Of a stretch of DNA of 64,000 bases, positions 37,505-49,430 are shown one piece after another. The stretch is taken from assembly GCA_030159075.1 (NCBI GenBank), contig BROG01000026.1, forward strand, positions 1,829,501 through 1,893,500, given 5' to 3'. A model generated the notes under the pieces. That model was given only the letters and a program-made list of their open reading frames with translations, did not search any database and was not told where the DNA came from. A program made the translations under genes and the position numbers. The DNA comes from Atrina japonica. Taxonomy: Eukaryota; Mollusca; Bivalvia; Pterioida; Pinnidae. The first letter of the stretch is position 1; every line of letters begins with the position of its first letter.

Positions 37505-38130
37505 GTTAGTATACATATCAACTAAGTCCTCTACCAGTCAGTTCCTAGCTATTGGCAGTTACGACGAAAAGGTTAGTATACATATCAACTAAGTCCTCTA
37601 CCAGGCAGTTCCTAGCTATTGGTAGTTATGACAAAAAGATTAGTATACATGTTGACTTGTCCTGTACTAGTCAGTTCCTAGCTGTTGACAGTTACCACCA
37701 AAATGTAATTATACATATAGTAACTTGGTTCTCTGCCAGTCAGTTCCTGCATGGAGCTATTGGCTGTATCAGTGATAAGATTAGTATACATGTTAACTTG
37801 GTCTGTACAAGTCAGTTCCTAGCTAATGGCAGTTAAGATTAAAATGTTGGTATACATGCCTCTTGGAGCTTTACCAGTCAGTTCCTAGCTAATGGCAGTT
37901 AAGATTAAAAAGTTGGTATTTCTATACATGCCAACTTGATCCTTTACCGGTTGGTTCCTTGCTATTGACAGTTGAAAATGTTGATACACATGTGTTAAAC
38001 TGGTTCTTTACCAGTGAGTTCCTAACTATTGGCAGTTACGAGGAATAGATTGGTGTATATAAACAGATAAAGAGTTTGACATCTAAATCTGGCAGTTAGT
38101 TTCTAGCTCTATTATATGTTACCGGGTAAC
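37461..38130 (+). repeat. 67-bp tandem array seeded from exon 4 and its splice donor
   Basis: Unit 1 is the last 44 bp of the WRAP73 exon plus 23 bp of intron (37461-37527). Unit 2 (37528-37594) differs by a single base and reproduces the donor context gaaaag|gttagt at 37571/37572. Unit 3 starts at 37595 and later units near 37661, 37730, 37801, 37866, 37940, 38004 and 38090, with growing divergence (units 65-75 bp). The word cagttcctagctattggcag marks each. Units 3 onward have lost the GT donor (gattag) or changed it. Confidence 0.95.
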
Positions 38131-38245
38131 TTGCTACTGCCAGTCATGAAATTTGAGTTTTCATTTTCATGCCTCAAAGATGGGAGACATAATTTTCTTC
38201 AGTCCATCCGTTTGTCCATTTGTCTATTCGCAGTATTTGGTGAAA

Positions 38246-38427
38246 TACAGTCAAACCAACATATATTGATCCCTGTTACACAGAAATCCTGCTTTATTTG
38301 AAACAATTTTGATTCCCCGGCCATATTTCTTTATTACCATAATAACCTGGTTATTTTGAAAACCCTGTTTATTTGAAAGAAAAAAATTCATTCCCCCTTG
38401 ACTTTAATATATCTGGGTTCAACTGCA
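38246..38427. mobile_element. Pogo-like MITE (CAGTCAAACC ends)
   Basis: Left tacagtcaaaccaacatata, right atatctgggttcaactgca. The interior is AT-rich (aaccctgtttatttgaaa). CAGT-AAACC termini at a TA are typical of pogo-type Tc1/mariner relatives. 182 bp, noncoding. Confidence 0.5.
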
Positions 38428-38493
38428 CTTTCCTCTAGTATTAAACAAAATTGGTATGATGCTTCGTATCAGTGAAGCATCGGATCATTGCTT

Positions 38494-38692
38494 TCAGCAC
38501 TACAGACAATAATTGATTGGTCTAAGATAATAGGAAAGAGCATACCATTTAAGCATGTAGAGTGAGGAGATTGCGTTAAACAAAATAAATCATTAAAACA
38601 CACTACAAACAATAATTGACTGGTCTAAGACATTAGAAAAGACCATACCATTTAAGCATGTAGGGGTGAGGAGATTGGGTTAAACAAAATAA
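38494..38692. repeat. Two T2 tiny elements in tandem
   Basis: Copies at about 38494-38582 and 38597-38692 share actacaaacaataattgac, ctggtctaaga and accatttaagcatgtag, and both end gttaaacaaaat. The pair appears to be a local duplication. Confidence 0.65.
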
Positions 38693-40613
38693 TAATAATA
38701 ATTGTTGATTTTATTTCAAAAATCAAAATATAATTAATTTTTTTCATTTAAAATAAAGACATTATGATGAATTTCATCAACAAATAAAATTTTGTAAGAC
38801 TGAGAAAAAGAATGCCTTTAAAATTCAGGATATATTCCTATTCACTGCAGAGATATGGAGCATTTTTCTTGTCAAGGTTATAGATTTAGTGTCAAGGTCA
38901 CATCAATCCATGTCACTTAGGCTGTCATTGATCTGTGACTTATTATTTCAAATCTTATCAACACAATTATTTGATATTTACTTGTTTTTTTTTGTAAAGA
39001 TAAAGTGGGTAATATTTGTACAAACATACCACAATTAGGGTTGGTTGTGTAAGTTTTTCGGAATTCAGTCGTAGAACCCAGCTAGGTGGTACCGGCAAAG
39101 CATGAGAAATGATATTGTGAAGTAGTATCAATTGTTGAAATTATTTTTTGTATTTTTTGATTCGTTTTGGGGGTTAGTTATTTTTATCTTTTGAATTATG
39201 ACGCACATTTAATATGGAAATATGTGTATTGTCAACATGGGTGTTGGATCAGAACAGTGTTTCTTTTCAATAATACTTTGTATGTTTTTAATTTTTAGTA
39301 AAAGCAGTTGAATTTAGGTGACATAATCAAACATTAGAAATCAAATGTTCAATTGAAAAAACAACAACAAAAAACAATCGAACAACAATAAATTTCAGAA
39401 GAAATAGAAAACAATGGAAAGATTTATTTTCTGTAATAGTGTTTGATGCATACTTGACAGTTTTTATCTTGCCAAAACAAAAGTCCGGAGAGCTAATGAC
39501 ACACCCCGGTGTTGTTGTTGGCGTTGGCATCTGCAGACAAAACTTTAATCTGTGCGACTATATCTTTTTAACTGCAAGGCGCAGGGCTTCGATATTTCAA
39601 ATACAGATTCCTTATAACCAGAGCTTTCATTTGGTACCTTGACCTTTGACCTACTTTTCAAAAACTTTAAAACAACTTAAGGAATGAAAATATTTACTGT
39701 ACTTTGACCTTAAAACCTGACAGCTGTGGGTCGTCGTCTTCTGATAAAAGTTTTTCAACTATATGATGGTAGCTAATTTTTAGTGGTGGTTGAGAGAACC
39801 TGATTACATTGTATCTGGGACATTTGTGTTATGTTTGAGGGTGAGAGGAGATGGGACTATATGTTTTATCTGCCTCTATTTGCCCATCTGGTAAAAGATT
39901 TGGTTAAACATTTGTAAACATTCACTTAATCATGGTTTTACAGGTAGGGTATACATATTGATTCATCAGTACTCTCAAAATGCTTGTTAACTATTGGTAG
40001 ACAAATATTTAGTATCCATGGTAACTTTCAGATGCAACTTTTATAACTTCAAATATTTTCATTCATGTGAGGAATGGCAATTGAAAAAAAAAAATAAAAA
40101 CCATGTTGAGTGAGTCCATAGCATATATCTCTATTTTATTTCACTTCACTTTTAATAGTTAAGTGTCCATGTGAGCAAACAGCTGATAGGTATAATGTTT
40201 AACCATTCAAAACAGAGTAATCTTCACTCAACTTCCTGTAAAGAATCTGCCTGACTTTGACCTTTGTTGTTTAATTTATTCGAACAACACAGGTGTTCGT
40301 AAGTACAGCAGTTCTACAAAATAACACGGACACTCCACAGTGCTTGTCTGAGTTCTGTCCAAAGTTCCCTCTGTGAGTGTCTAGAGTCACTTGGGATGGT
40401 TTTAAATCGGTTTACTTATGATTATGATTTTATCTACCTTCATGTATGTAATCCACATATCTTCAGATATAGAATATATCAATTTTATTTTTGATGCTCA
40501 GGTGTATCTTATCAGTGACCTCTTCTGTCAAAATCGCCTCAGGAAATTTGATAACACATTTTCCAGAAAATGATGGGTGATAAGTAACATTGGAGCTGAG
40601 AAGGATGTACATT

Positions 40614-41015
40614 TTAACCCATTCAGCCCTAAATAGACATTTGAACTAGCCTAATTTATTGATTTATAGATGAATCCATTTTTAAAAATTCAGAGTTGAT
40701 GAGTTAAATGCTTTACATATAGGTAAAAAATAATTCACATTTTTAAAAAATGAGATAATATTACATCTAAGAATGCATCTTTCTCATTGTCCATTTAGTT
40801 TTCTCATTCACCCCTAAAGACACATTTGGACTGGCCTAGTGATTTACCGAACAGTCCATTTTTTTCTGGGGTTGATAAGTTATGCCATCAGTTTTGGACC
40901 TTTGTGACTTAGAGATTATAAACATGAGGCTTTAACTCATTGAAAAACAATGGACTCTTCTGAAAATCAATGACTTAAACCAGTCTAAATGTGTCTTTAG
41001 GGGTGAATGGGTTAA
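40614..41015. mobile_element. Cluster of three T1 tiny elements
   Basis: 40614-40707 (ttaacccattcagccctaaa to gagttgatgagttaa), a worn copy at about 40800-40882, and 40932-41015 in the opposite orientation (ttaactcattgaaaaacaat to ggggtgaatgggttaa). Confidence 0.6.
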
Positions 41016-41680
41016 ACCATGACCTATTTGCACCTCTCATCAGCAAGGTTTTGAACTTCATTGAAACCAAAGCTGATTTTGTTGGAAAGTTTGGTTGCCT
41101 ACTTTAATGTATGGTTGTTGATGGTCTAGTTACATATTCCTTCCTCACCATGGCAACCAAGGTCTACCAGGGTACTGAAAACAAATTGTTAGTTTGGTGT
41201 ATATAGGGCTGAGGATGCAAAAAAAAAGAAAAAAAGTATAGTGGACTGCGTTCATAGCATATACCTCTATTTGTTCCAACATGTAGTTCTGGACCTAAAG
41301 TCACCAGATTTAGTTAAAAAAAAAGAAAAAAATGAAATGAAAAAGGAATTTATGCTGAAACTGCTTAAATTAATCATTGCATAAAATTGCGAATAACCAG
41401 GAAATTTATTTATCCTCCAAACAAAATTACAGAATTTTCAAAAATAATTTGAATACGTACTCATATTTGGAGTATCATACTCAAGATCTTTTCTTATTTT
41501 TATGGGAAAGTCATAAATTTGACCTAATGTTTTTTTAATATGGATGTAGAAAATCAGTGTTTTTTATACCCAAAAGGTTTACGAACAACTTTGTGGTCAA
41601 AGTAATGAAATGACAATTCAGCATTAGTATTAACTTCAAGTTGGTTACTTTGGTGCCACAGACTTGGCTGGTAACGTTTA

Positions 41681-41780
41681 GCCTCGGTGGCTTAGTGATT
41701 AGAGCATTGTGCTCCACCAGTAAAACAGGCTGCCACCAAATAACTGAAAAAATGTTGTGTGTGGCATAAAACATTATTCA
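41681..41780 (+). mobile_element. SINE family 2, internally deleted
   Basis: The tRNA-like head gcctcggtggcttagtgatt + agagcattg is joined directly to the tail gccaccaaataactgaaaaa and gtgtggcataaaac. The body is missing. Confidence 0.8.
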
Positions 41781-43105
41781 AAATTAAAATTCTCAGGTAC
41801 ATTTATGTAACTTTGTGTTAGAGGCTTTTTGTCAAGCTCTGTGAAACTGATGTGATGACTTGTTATTCTCTTTGTATGTAACAAATGTTTTGTTTTACAA
41901 ATTGCAATGTCAAGTAATGGTTATGAACATTATCTCTGAACAAGTATTATCATATTTGTAATCTTGGTAAAACTTTTTGCTCAGTGAGCTTTCAATTTCA
42001 CATTGTATTTCACAAGATAAAGACACACACACACACACACACAAACAATTATCTTTGGTAATTCTTTTTTTAATTTTTGTACAGAAACAGTCTTTTGTAT
42101 ACAGTAGAATCTATATGATGCTAGGTGCCAGTGAAGGAACCAAGTTGGACTGTAGGTTTTTTTGTTTTGTTTTTTTTCTTTTTGCATCTGTCAGTCTACT
42201 TGTTTTGACAAAAGTTTTAAAGCTTACCATTCACTTAGCAATGTTTTCACTGTTAGGGAACATTTATTTATTCATTGATGCTCACAGAATGCTCGTTTAT
42301 AAATAAATTTTTATGCCGTTAGCCTTAAAAAATCTACAGTAGTATCGCAAAAACAAACACCTGAAGTCAAAAGAAATTTTAAACTTTAACAATGTATTGC
42401 AACATGTTATGGAGTTACTTCCCTTGGCAGACCTTTTGGCATCATTCCTTTTCAGTGGGCACATGTCATGTTCACTTTGAATATTCAGACATCTCAGTTT
42501 TTGTGCTCATTTTACATTAAAGGTACATTCTGGGTTTTATGTGTATAAAAAGAATTACAAAAACAACAAACAACCGTTTTTTTTAGCACAGAATGGTGGA
42601 AAATAAAAGATAGAAAAATTTAAGTGTCTTACCTGCTATAGTGTATATGTCGTCCTGAGCACATGTTTGTCAATTTTACCTGTAGAAATTGCAAAATTTT
42701 AACCAGGTAGCCTGTCCCTGGTACAAACTTACTCATGGACCCATACAAATATTGCGTTAAGTGCTGATAAAGTTGGAAAAACTTAGCAGGATCTGTTGTC
42801 TTTGTGTGATAACAGGGTGATAGCGATGATAAAAATGTGTTCTCAGTTGCACGTCTTGTGTGTATTTCTGTCATTTATTCACCTAATTATCATAATTTTG
42901 GTAACTTCTGATGTTTTTCCTGTTTTGGGTAGTGGTTGGTAGGTTTCTATATTATATACTTGTTGTTTTATGTAAGAGATATACTGTAAATATTATGTAA
43001 GTATAATTTAACACCAAATACATGTCTTATGTATATTTCTGTCATGTATTCCTCTAATTATCCTAATCTTGGTAACTGCTGATGTTTTTCCTATTTTGGG
43101 TAGTG

Positions 43106-43213
43106 GTTGGTAGGTTTCTTGAGGAGGGCCTGTGGTCTGTTTCTGGGTTCTCTCCCCTACCATTAGAGATGGGCTGCCACCATATAACTGAGAAATTGTG
43201 GCTTGAAACATCA
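43106..43213 (+). mobile_element. SINE family 2, 3' part
   Basis: gggttctctcccctaccatt, gctgccaccatataactgag and gaaattgtgg, then poly-A. The head is absent. The upstream 43016-43100 region resembles 42855-42940 (tgtatatttctgtcat-tattc, tggtaact-ctgatgttttt), a short local duplication. Confidence 0.7.
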
Positions 43214-44569
43214 TAAAAAAAAAAAAGAAATAGGTGGGCTTGTCAGGTGTCTCATTTCTGTCTGACTTAGTAAAAAAAATGGTACATTAAATAACCAATT
43301 TGGCACATGTTTACTGAATTGGTACCAGAATTTAATAAGTTATCTAGTTTTGTGTTTTTTATATTCTCATGAGTCAAAGCAGCTATGATTTTCTTGGTTT
43401 GAGTTGAGGGAAAAAAGGACTGATTAGTTAATTCTGATGTTCACTGTACACACACACACTTTCAATAATCATTGCTCATTTTTTATTGTAATGTTTATAC
43501 ATTTTTTCTACTTGTCAACTGGACTAGCTGAAGCACAACCTTGACTAGTCCACGGCAAAAGTTACTAGTCTTGGACTGTCACACTGCTAATTTCGAACTT
43601 GTTTGTTTATTCATTTCTATATGATGTCTCCAACAGACAGTTGTTCTTTTAATTTAAGTGATATTCTTGGAAAATGGTGCATCAATTCAGTATAAAAATA
43701 CAGATATATGTTTTAATAGGGAACCAATTGATGCAACAAATATCATTTGAAGTTCTTTTCAGCATATGTGTGTTTTTATTTAGAGACACTTTTTATAATA
43801 AAGGACACTTTTTCAGTAAAAAGATAAAAAATATTAATAAATAGAATTCATGAAATTTCATAAAAATTTCAATTACACAGATTGTCAGGTTGTAGGGTCA
43901 ATTTTCTGAAATTCTACACAATAGTACTTGAAAGATCTACTCGCTTGCCCTGTTGCTATACAAAATATTGTGATCTGAAGGTTTTAACATTTTAAATTAT
44001 TAGGCCATGTTCTCTGTCATATTCATCAGATATATTTTTTAGGCTATTACCTTATCCAATGGTGCGATAATGAAAATAGTACAAAAAGAGGGTACTTTTA
44101 AAATCATTTATTCGGCTAAATGGGGTAAAAGAATTTCTTTTTGGAAATATTAATAATTATTTTCTGAATTAGAATAAACCAGCAGGAATCATTTGAATGA
44201 GAAAAAAGAGATTTACGTAAAAGCGATATAATGGAAGGATATATACGGACAATTTGATCATAGTGTACAAAAGGATTGAAAGTACTTTTGTAACTTGAGA
44301 GTTAATCTTGGATAATGATGGATAAGAGAAAGTACTTCAGCTGTGATTCGTTGACTTAGATTGACTATGTAGATACGAAGAATTAGTGAGCCATCTGGGA
44401 TCGGATTATGAAATACACCATTTGATGGTTTTAATACAGACTTTGTCAGAAGTCATCTCTTTGTCGTTAAAGCTCGCCTTGACATAAATCTTATGAAGCT
44501 TTGGTGTACATTGGCAGAAATTTTAATTTTTTAACTCATATATTAAAAGAAATGGAGTGTTATTATATA

Positions 44570-44690
44570 ATTATTGCCCTTGTTTTGGATTGACATGAAT
44601 ATTTGTCTAACCGAGAGGCATATGCCACCGAGGGCTCTGCACCTTGAAGGTGGGCAAATATTCATGTCAACCCTAAACAAGGGCAATAAT
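44570..44690. mobile_element. Hairpin MITE with ATTATTGCCCTTG ends
   Basis: Left attattgcccttgttttgga and ttgacatgaatatttg. Right caaatattcatgtcaaccct and aaacaagggcaataat. Inverted arms of about 36 bp around a 45-bp centre. Noncoding. Confidence 0.8.
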
Positions 44691-44817
44691 TGTTTTATTA
44701 TACCGAAAGGCAATAAAACTTAACTAACAAACTGACCTATGTGAGTTCATAGTGATTGTAACACAGTGCCTTCGATACTCAACGCTATCGATATGTTTTA
44801 TCATTCTTTGCAGTGTT

Positions 44818-45118
44818 TTTTATGGGTTGTTATGTAATGACAACCTATTATGGGTTTACGTTGACTTTTCATTGAGGGCTATCCTGTTAGCAGTGAAAAG
44901 GTCATGGAGGTTGCATTTGCACTTCGTGTAAAATATAGTCCAACTCAAGAATTCAACTTTTACAGAAAAGTCAAATATTTTGGTGTAAATGAAATTAAAT
45001 CTAGTTTGAATAATCATTAAATGAAATATCACATAATTCTACTTACTTCTGCCTCTGTAAATTATACAATACGATTTGTAGTTAGTTTCAACAAAACGTC
45101 ATCGATCTATTGATAAAT
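44818..45118 (+). repeat. L1 dispersed pair, copy 2
   Basis: Same 300-bp unit as 31448-31746, with scattered substitutions (tgacaacctattatgggttt). The shared end is atctattgataaa. Confidence 0.8.
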
Positions 45119-47030
45119 ATGGAATTCCACTATATAAGATTCCAGTGATGTTGAGCCTGTCTTGAGAAACTAGTATTACTCCGCCATTCATTATATTGAT
45201 AGCTACAATCATACAGCGATGTAAATAGAAATAATTACAAATCGCTGATACCAACATGAAGCTTAATCTATTGAACTCTCAAGAATATGTATGTTTTCTA
45301 GTCTGTGGGTAAATGAAAATAAAAGCAGAATAGAGGGAATAGCATCGAGTAGGAGGTGTTTGTTATGCAAATGGTGCGTGAAGTTCATTATGAATAAGTT
45401 TCTGTCCATTTTGAAAACTATCAAATTAATGTGTTCGTCAGCTAATCGCTATACATAACCTGCCTTAATGAGGTTCCCCGTGCATGTTTCCTTTATTTAT
45501 TCACCTATATGGTGACCACATGCCTTACATAACCAGCGACTGCTCAATTTCAGCAGACGGTCACTTGCATACTGTGTATAGTGATATCACAAAGGGAGGT
45601 AACTCGAACATTGAATGTTACAATATCCAGTTCTCGTTTCCGCAGCAGTTGGGGAAATCGCCATGTCCATTGTCGGGTGTGTACACAACAACTGTCACAA
45701 CTTTTGAAGTTAATCACAATTAGATTGGGATGTATAAACCTAAACTTTTTGTGTAATCGGTCTGTTCATAATTGATTTCAAACAGAAACGATGTCTTCAA
45801 CAAAAAACAAAGTTTTATCCATTGTCGAAAGCATGTATGTCTATAAGTGAAATTGGTGATAGATTGATTTGCTACATTGCGACTTTAGGCCCGAATTATG
45901 TTGATGAAAAATTATTTCTTTAACAATAAACATTGGGTAAATTGTCTTTTTCACCCTGTACAGTTATTTATTTATATTGATAAATACACAATAGAGAACG
46001 TTGTTTGGTTGTTTATTTAGTCTAGGCAGAGTATATATTCATGTACCATGGTAATAGCCCTAAATAGGATTGTTTACATTTGATATTACAAGCCCTAAAT
46101 TTTGTTTTAAATCACAGCCATTTTACACCATGAAAAAAATTATTTTACCTGTTCCCAGTGTCATGTTGGGTTTAAATTTAAGTAGGTTCCATAAATGCTC
46201 ACATTTTATTTTGAAATGAATGTTAATGCACAACAGACAATATTTAAAGTTGGTGTGGAAGATACAACAAATAAAATTTAGAATGTTAATTTTGAATTTA
46301 ATTAGAGGCTGGAAATTGAGGGTTTTTTGGTTTTTTGTTTTGTTTTTAGATCTACATTAATTTGATTTATTTTCATTTCATATATATTAGATAGAAGTAA
46401 TTTGAATCCCATGGCTATTTTGCCAAAATAACAACCCATTTCAGTACTTTTAGTACTTTGATTAAGCTTAGGCCTCCATCAAGGCTGACAACAGCAAATA
46501 TATTTGACAACGATGTATCAATTCTGTCAAATCTTTAAATATTGGCTGTTGTTTCTCTCTATTCCAGTCTGCATCGAGCTAATGTCCGTTTCATAAAAGG
46601 CTGACATAAACCGGCATAGAGGGTGATATAAATGTTTCAGGGTGACATGAAGAAATGTTTTAGATCACATGATTCGATTTTGACTAATCAGAAGTAAAAA
46701 TACATATCAGAGGTATAATAATTAGCAATATCACAGGACTCTCATCTTGATTAAGCATTTTTGATTAGTTTTTTTTTTAGTCTTACCATTGAGTCACTAT
46801 AATGGTGTAAGGATGCTGATATTTTCCATGCAGGCTCTATTGGGGCTTTTTGAAAAATGATTTTATCTTATTATACCTCATTGATAAAACACAATCAGGG
46901 ATTGGTTGAGAGCCGTTAGGGAGATTACACTTCATGTCTCCCTTGCGTGCGTCTTGTCTCCCTCATGCGAAAACCCTTGCAGCTTATTTGATAGTCTTCA
47001 TTGATTCTGTATCTCGATATGATAAATAAT

Positions 47031-47168
47031 TGATTGCCCTGATCGTAGGGAGACATGAGGATTTATTTATCTGCGACAAGTCATATTCCCCTTGGGCTTC
47101 GCCCTTGGGAAATATGACTTGCCTTGGGTAAACAAATCCTCATGTCTCCCTACAATCAGGGCAATAAA
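47031..47168. mobile_element. Hairpin MITE with ATTGCCCTGA ends
   Basis: Left attgccctgatcgtagggag + acatgaggattt. Right aaatcctcatgtctccctac + aatcagggcaat. The centre also pairs (aagtcatattcccc / gggaaatatgactt). Ends resemble those at 44570, so possibly the same superfamily. Confidence 0.8.
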
Positions 47169-47274
47169 TGCATAATGTTGAATACTTTTCCCTTTTTTTG
47201 GCAAGGGGGAGGGGAGGAGGTTCACCAAAATCTTCAGTTTGAATATCTGTGTGAACAGCGAGCAATGTTCTCCG

Positions 47275-47419
47275 ATAACACTCTCATGAAAGATCACCTG
47301 TCTTATGAGACCACATTCTGAAAACCTACTTGGTTATATTATCATTTAGATAAAACCTCTTTTGTGAGACTACATTTCAAAGGCAGATCAGTTGGTCTTT
47401 CAAGACAGGTTCCACTGTA
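47275..47419. mobile_element. Family A MITE, 5' end worn
   Basis: Interior gatcacctgtcttatgagac, ctgaaaacctacttggttat and acctcttttgtgagactaca. Right end ctttcaagacaggttccact + gta. It shows the empty state (aaaacctacttgg) of the site occupied in the 58169 copy. Confidence 0.7.
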
Positions 47420-47435
47420 CTAAAATGATGACGTA

Positions 47436-47512
47436 ACCCTTTTAACACTACAGGCTAGAACAAAAGAAAAGTGCATACCATTGAGATACTTATGGGTTGA
47501 AAAGATTAATCT
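47436..47512. repeat. T2 tiny element
   Basis: cttttaacactacaggctag, gcataccattgagatactta and gggttgaaaagattaa match the T2 copies elsewhere. Confidence 0.5.
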
Positions 47513-47689
47513 ATCTAACACTCCCCCATTTTTGTGACAAAGTTGCGAAAGTGAGACATAGAGGTTGCTTTTTTTGACGGCAACGTCATCAAACTTTGTG
47601 CTTAGCTCAAAGATTAAGTATTGGTTCCCAACTTACTGTTCAGTTAAGTCTGGGGCTAGGATGGTAATATTTGTCATTTTGGCCCCGTT

Positions 47690-49430
47690 TTGGGGAAAAT
47701 GAGGATATATTTTTCTGGATTAGGACTACATAGGGAATTATGACAGTACATCTCTACTTTGAGGCTCTGTAGAAAAATGAGGATATATTTTTCTGGTTTG
47801 GTTTTACACAGGGATTTATGATGTACATCTCTACTTTGAGGCTCTGTAGGAAAATGAGGATATATTTTTCTGGTTTGGTTTTACACAAGGATAAATGATG
47901 TACATCTCTAATTTGAGGCTCTGTAGGCAAATGAAGATATATTTTTCTTTTTTTGGTTTTACACAGGAATTTATGATGTACATGTACATCTCTACTTTGA
48001 GGCTCTGTAGGAAAATGAAGATATATTTTTCTGGTTTGGAACTACATGTACATAGGGAATTATGACAGTACATCTCTTCTTTGAGGCTCTGTAGGAAAAG
48101 AAGTATATATTTTCAGATTGGGACTACATAGTGTCTTATGACGATACATCTCTACTTTTAGGCACTGTAGGAAAATGAGGATATATTTTTCTGGTTTGAG
48201 ACTACGCAGGGATATATGATAATAAATATTTCAATTGAGGTTCTGTTGTGGAAATTGAGAATATATCTCTAATTTGGGGCTCTATAACATGTATAAGTGA
48301 AATATTAAGATACATCACTAGTTTAGGGCTGTATTGTGAAATATGAAAATTTATCTGTAGTTTGGGGCTATATAGCAAAATATGAAAATATATCTCTAGT
48401 TTGGGGCTGTGTAGCAAAATATGAAAATATATCTGTAGTTTGGGGCTGTATAGCAAAATATGAAAATATATCTGTAGTTTGGGGCTGTATAGCAAAATAT
48501 GAAAATATATCTGTAGTTTGGGGCTGTATAGCAAAATATGAAAAATATATCTGTAGTTTGGGGCTGTATAGCGAAATATGAAAAATATATCTGTAGTTTG
48601 GGGCTGTATAGCGAAATATGAAAATATATCTGTAGTTTGGGGCTGTGTAGCAAATTATGAAAATATATCTCTAGTTTGGGGTTTTATAATGTGTATAAGT
48701 GAAATATGAAGATACATCACTAGTTTAGGGCTATATTGTGAAATATGAAAATATATCTGTAGTTTGGGGCTGTATAGCGAAATATGAAAATATATCTCTA
48801 GTTTGGGGCTCTATAATGTGTATAAGTGAAATATGAAGATATATCACTAGTTTAGGGCTATATTGTGAAATATGAAAATATATCTGTAGTTTGGGGCTGT
48901 ATAGCGAAATATGAAAATATATCTCTAGTTTGGGGCTCTATAATGTGTATAAAGGAAATATGAAGATACATCACTAGTTTAGGGCTGTATTGGGAAATAT
49001 GAAAATATATTTAGTTAGGGGCTGTAAAGCAAAATATGAAAATATATCTGTAGTTTGGGGCTATGTAGAGAGACATGAAAATATATCTGTAGTTTGGGGT
49101 TGTATAGCGAAATATGAAAATATATCTGTAATTTGGGACTGTATAGGGAAACATGAAAATATATCTTTAATTTGGGACTACATGTATATAGAGAAAAAAA
49201 GATAATATATTTCTGATTTTGGGAGTGTACAGAGAAAAGAAAAAATATCTCCAATTTAGGACTGCACAGAGAAAAAAGAGAATATAATGTATGTCTCTAG
49301 TTTCGGGCTGTATTGGAAAATATGAAAATATATTTCTTGTTTTTGGACTGTAATTGTGAAATATGAAAATATATCTCTTGTTTAAGACTGTAATAGCAAA
49401 ATATGAAAATATATCTCTTGTTTTGAGCTT
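47690..49430. repeat. 1.7 kb array of 76-bp and 39-bp units
   Basis: The left part (47690-48200) has ~76-bp dimeric units (gaggatatatttttctggtt and tacatctctactttgaggct). From about 48330 the unit is 39 bp (tagcaaaatatgaaaatata + tctgtagtttggggctgta), with a longer ~117-bp higher-order form around 48690-48990. Because 39 is a multiple of three, open frames run through on both strands (repeating a 13-residue KYENISVVWGCIA motif on +). Not considered genes. Confidence 0.95.

Noticed and set aside
45484..45723. 79-codon frame with a non-repetitive sequence
   Set aside because: No recognised domain, no splice or promoter signals, and length within chance expectation for a 64 kb window.
48202..49254. 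Frames with KYENISVVWG or PNYRYIFIFCYTA repeats
   Set aside because: The 39-bp unit keeps both strands open. No conserved coding signature.
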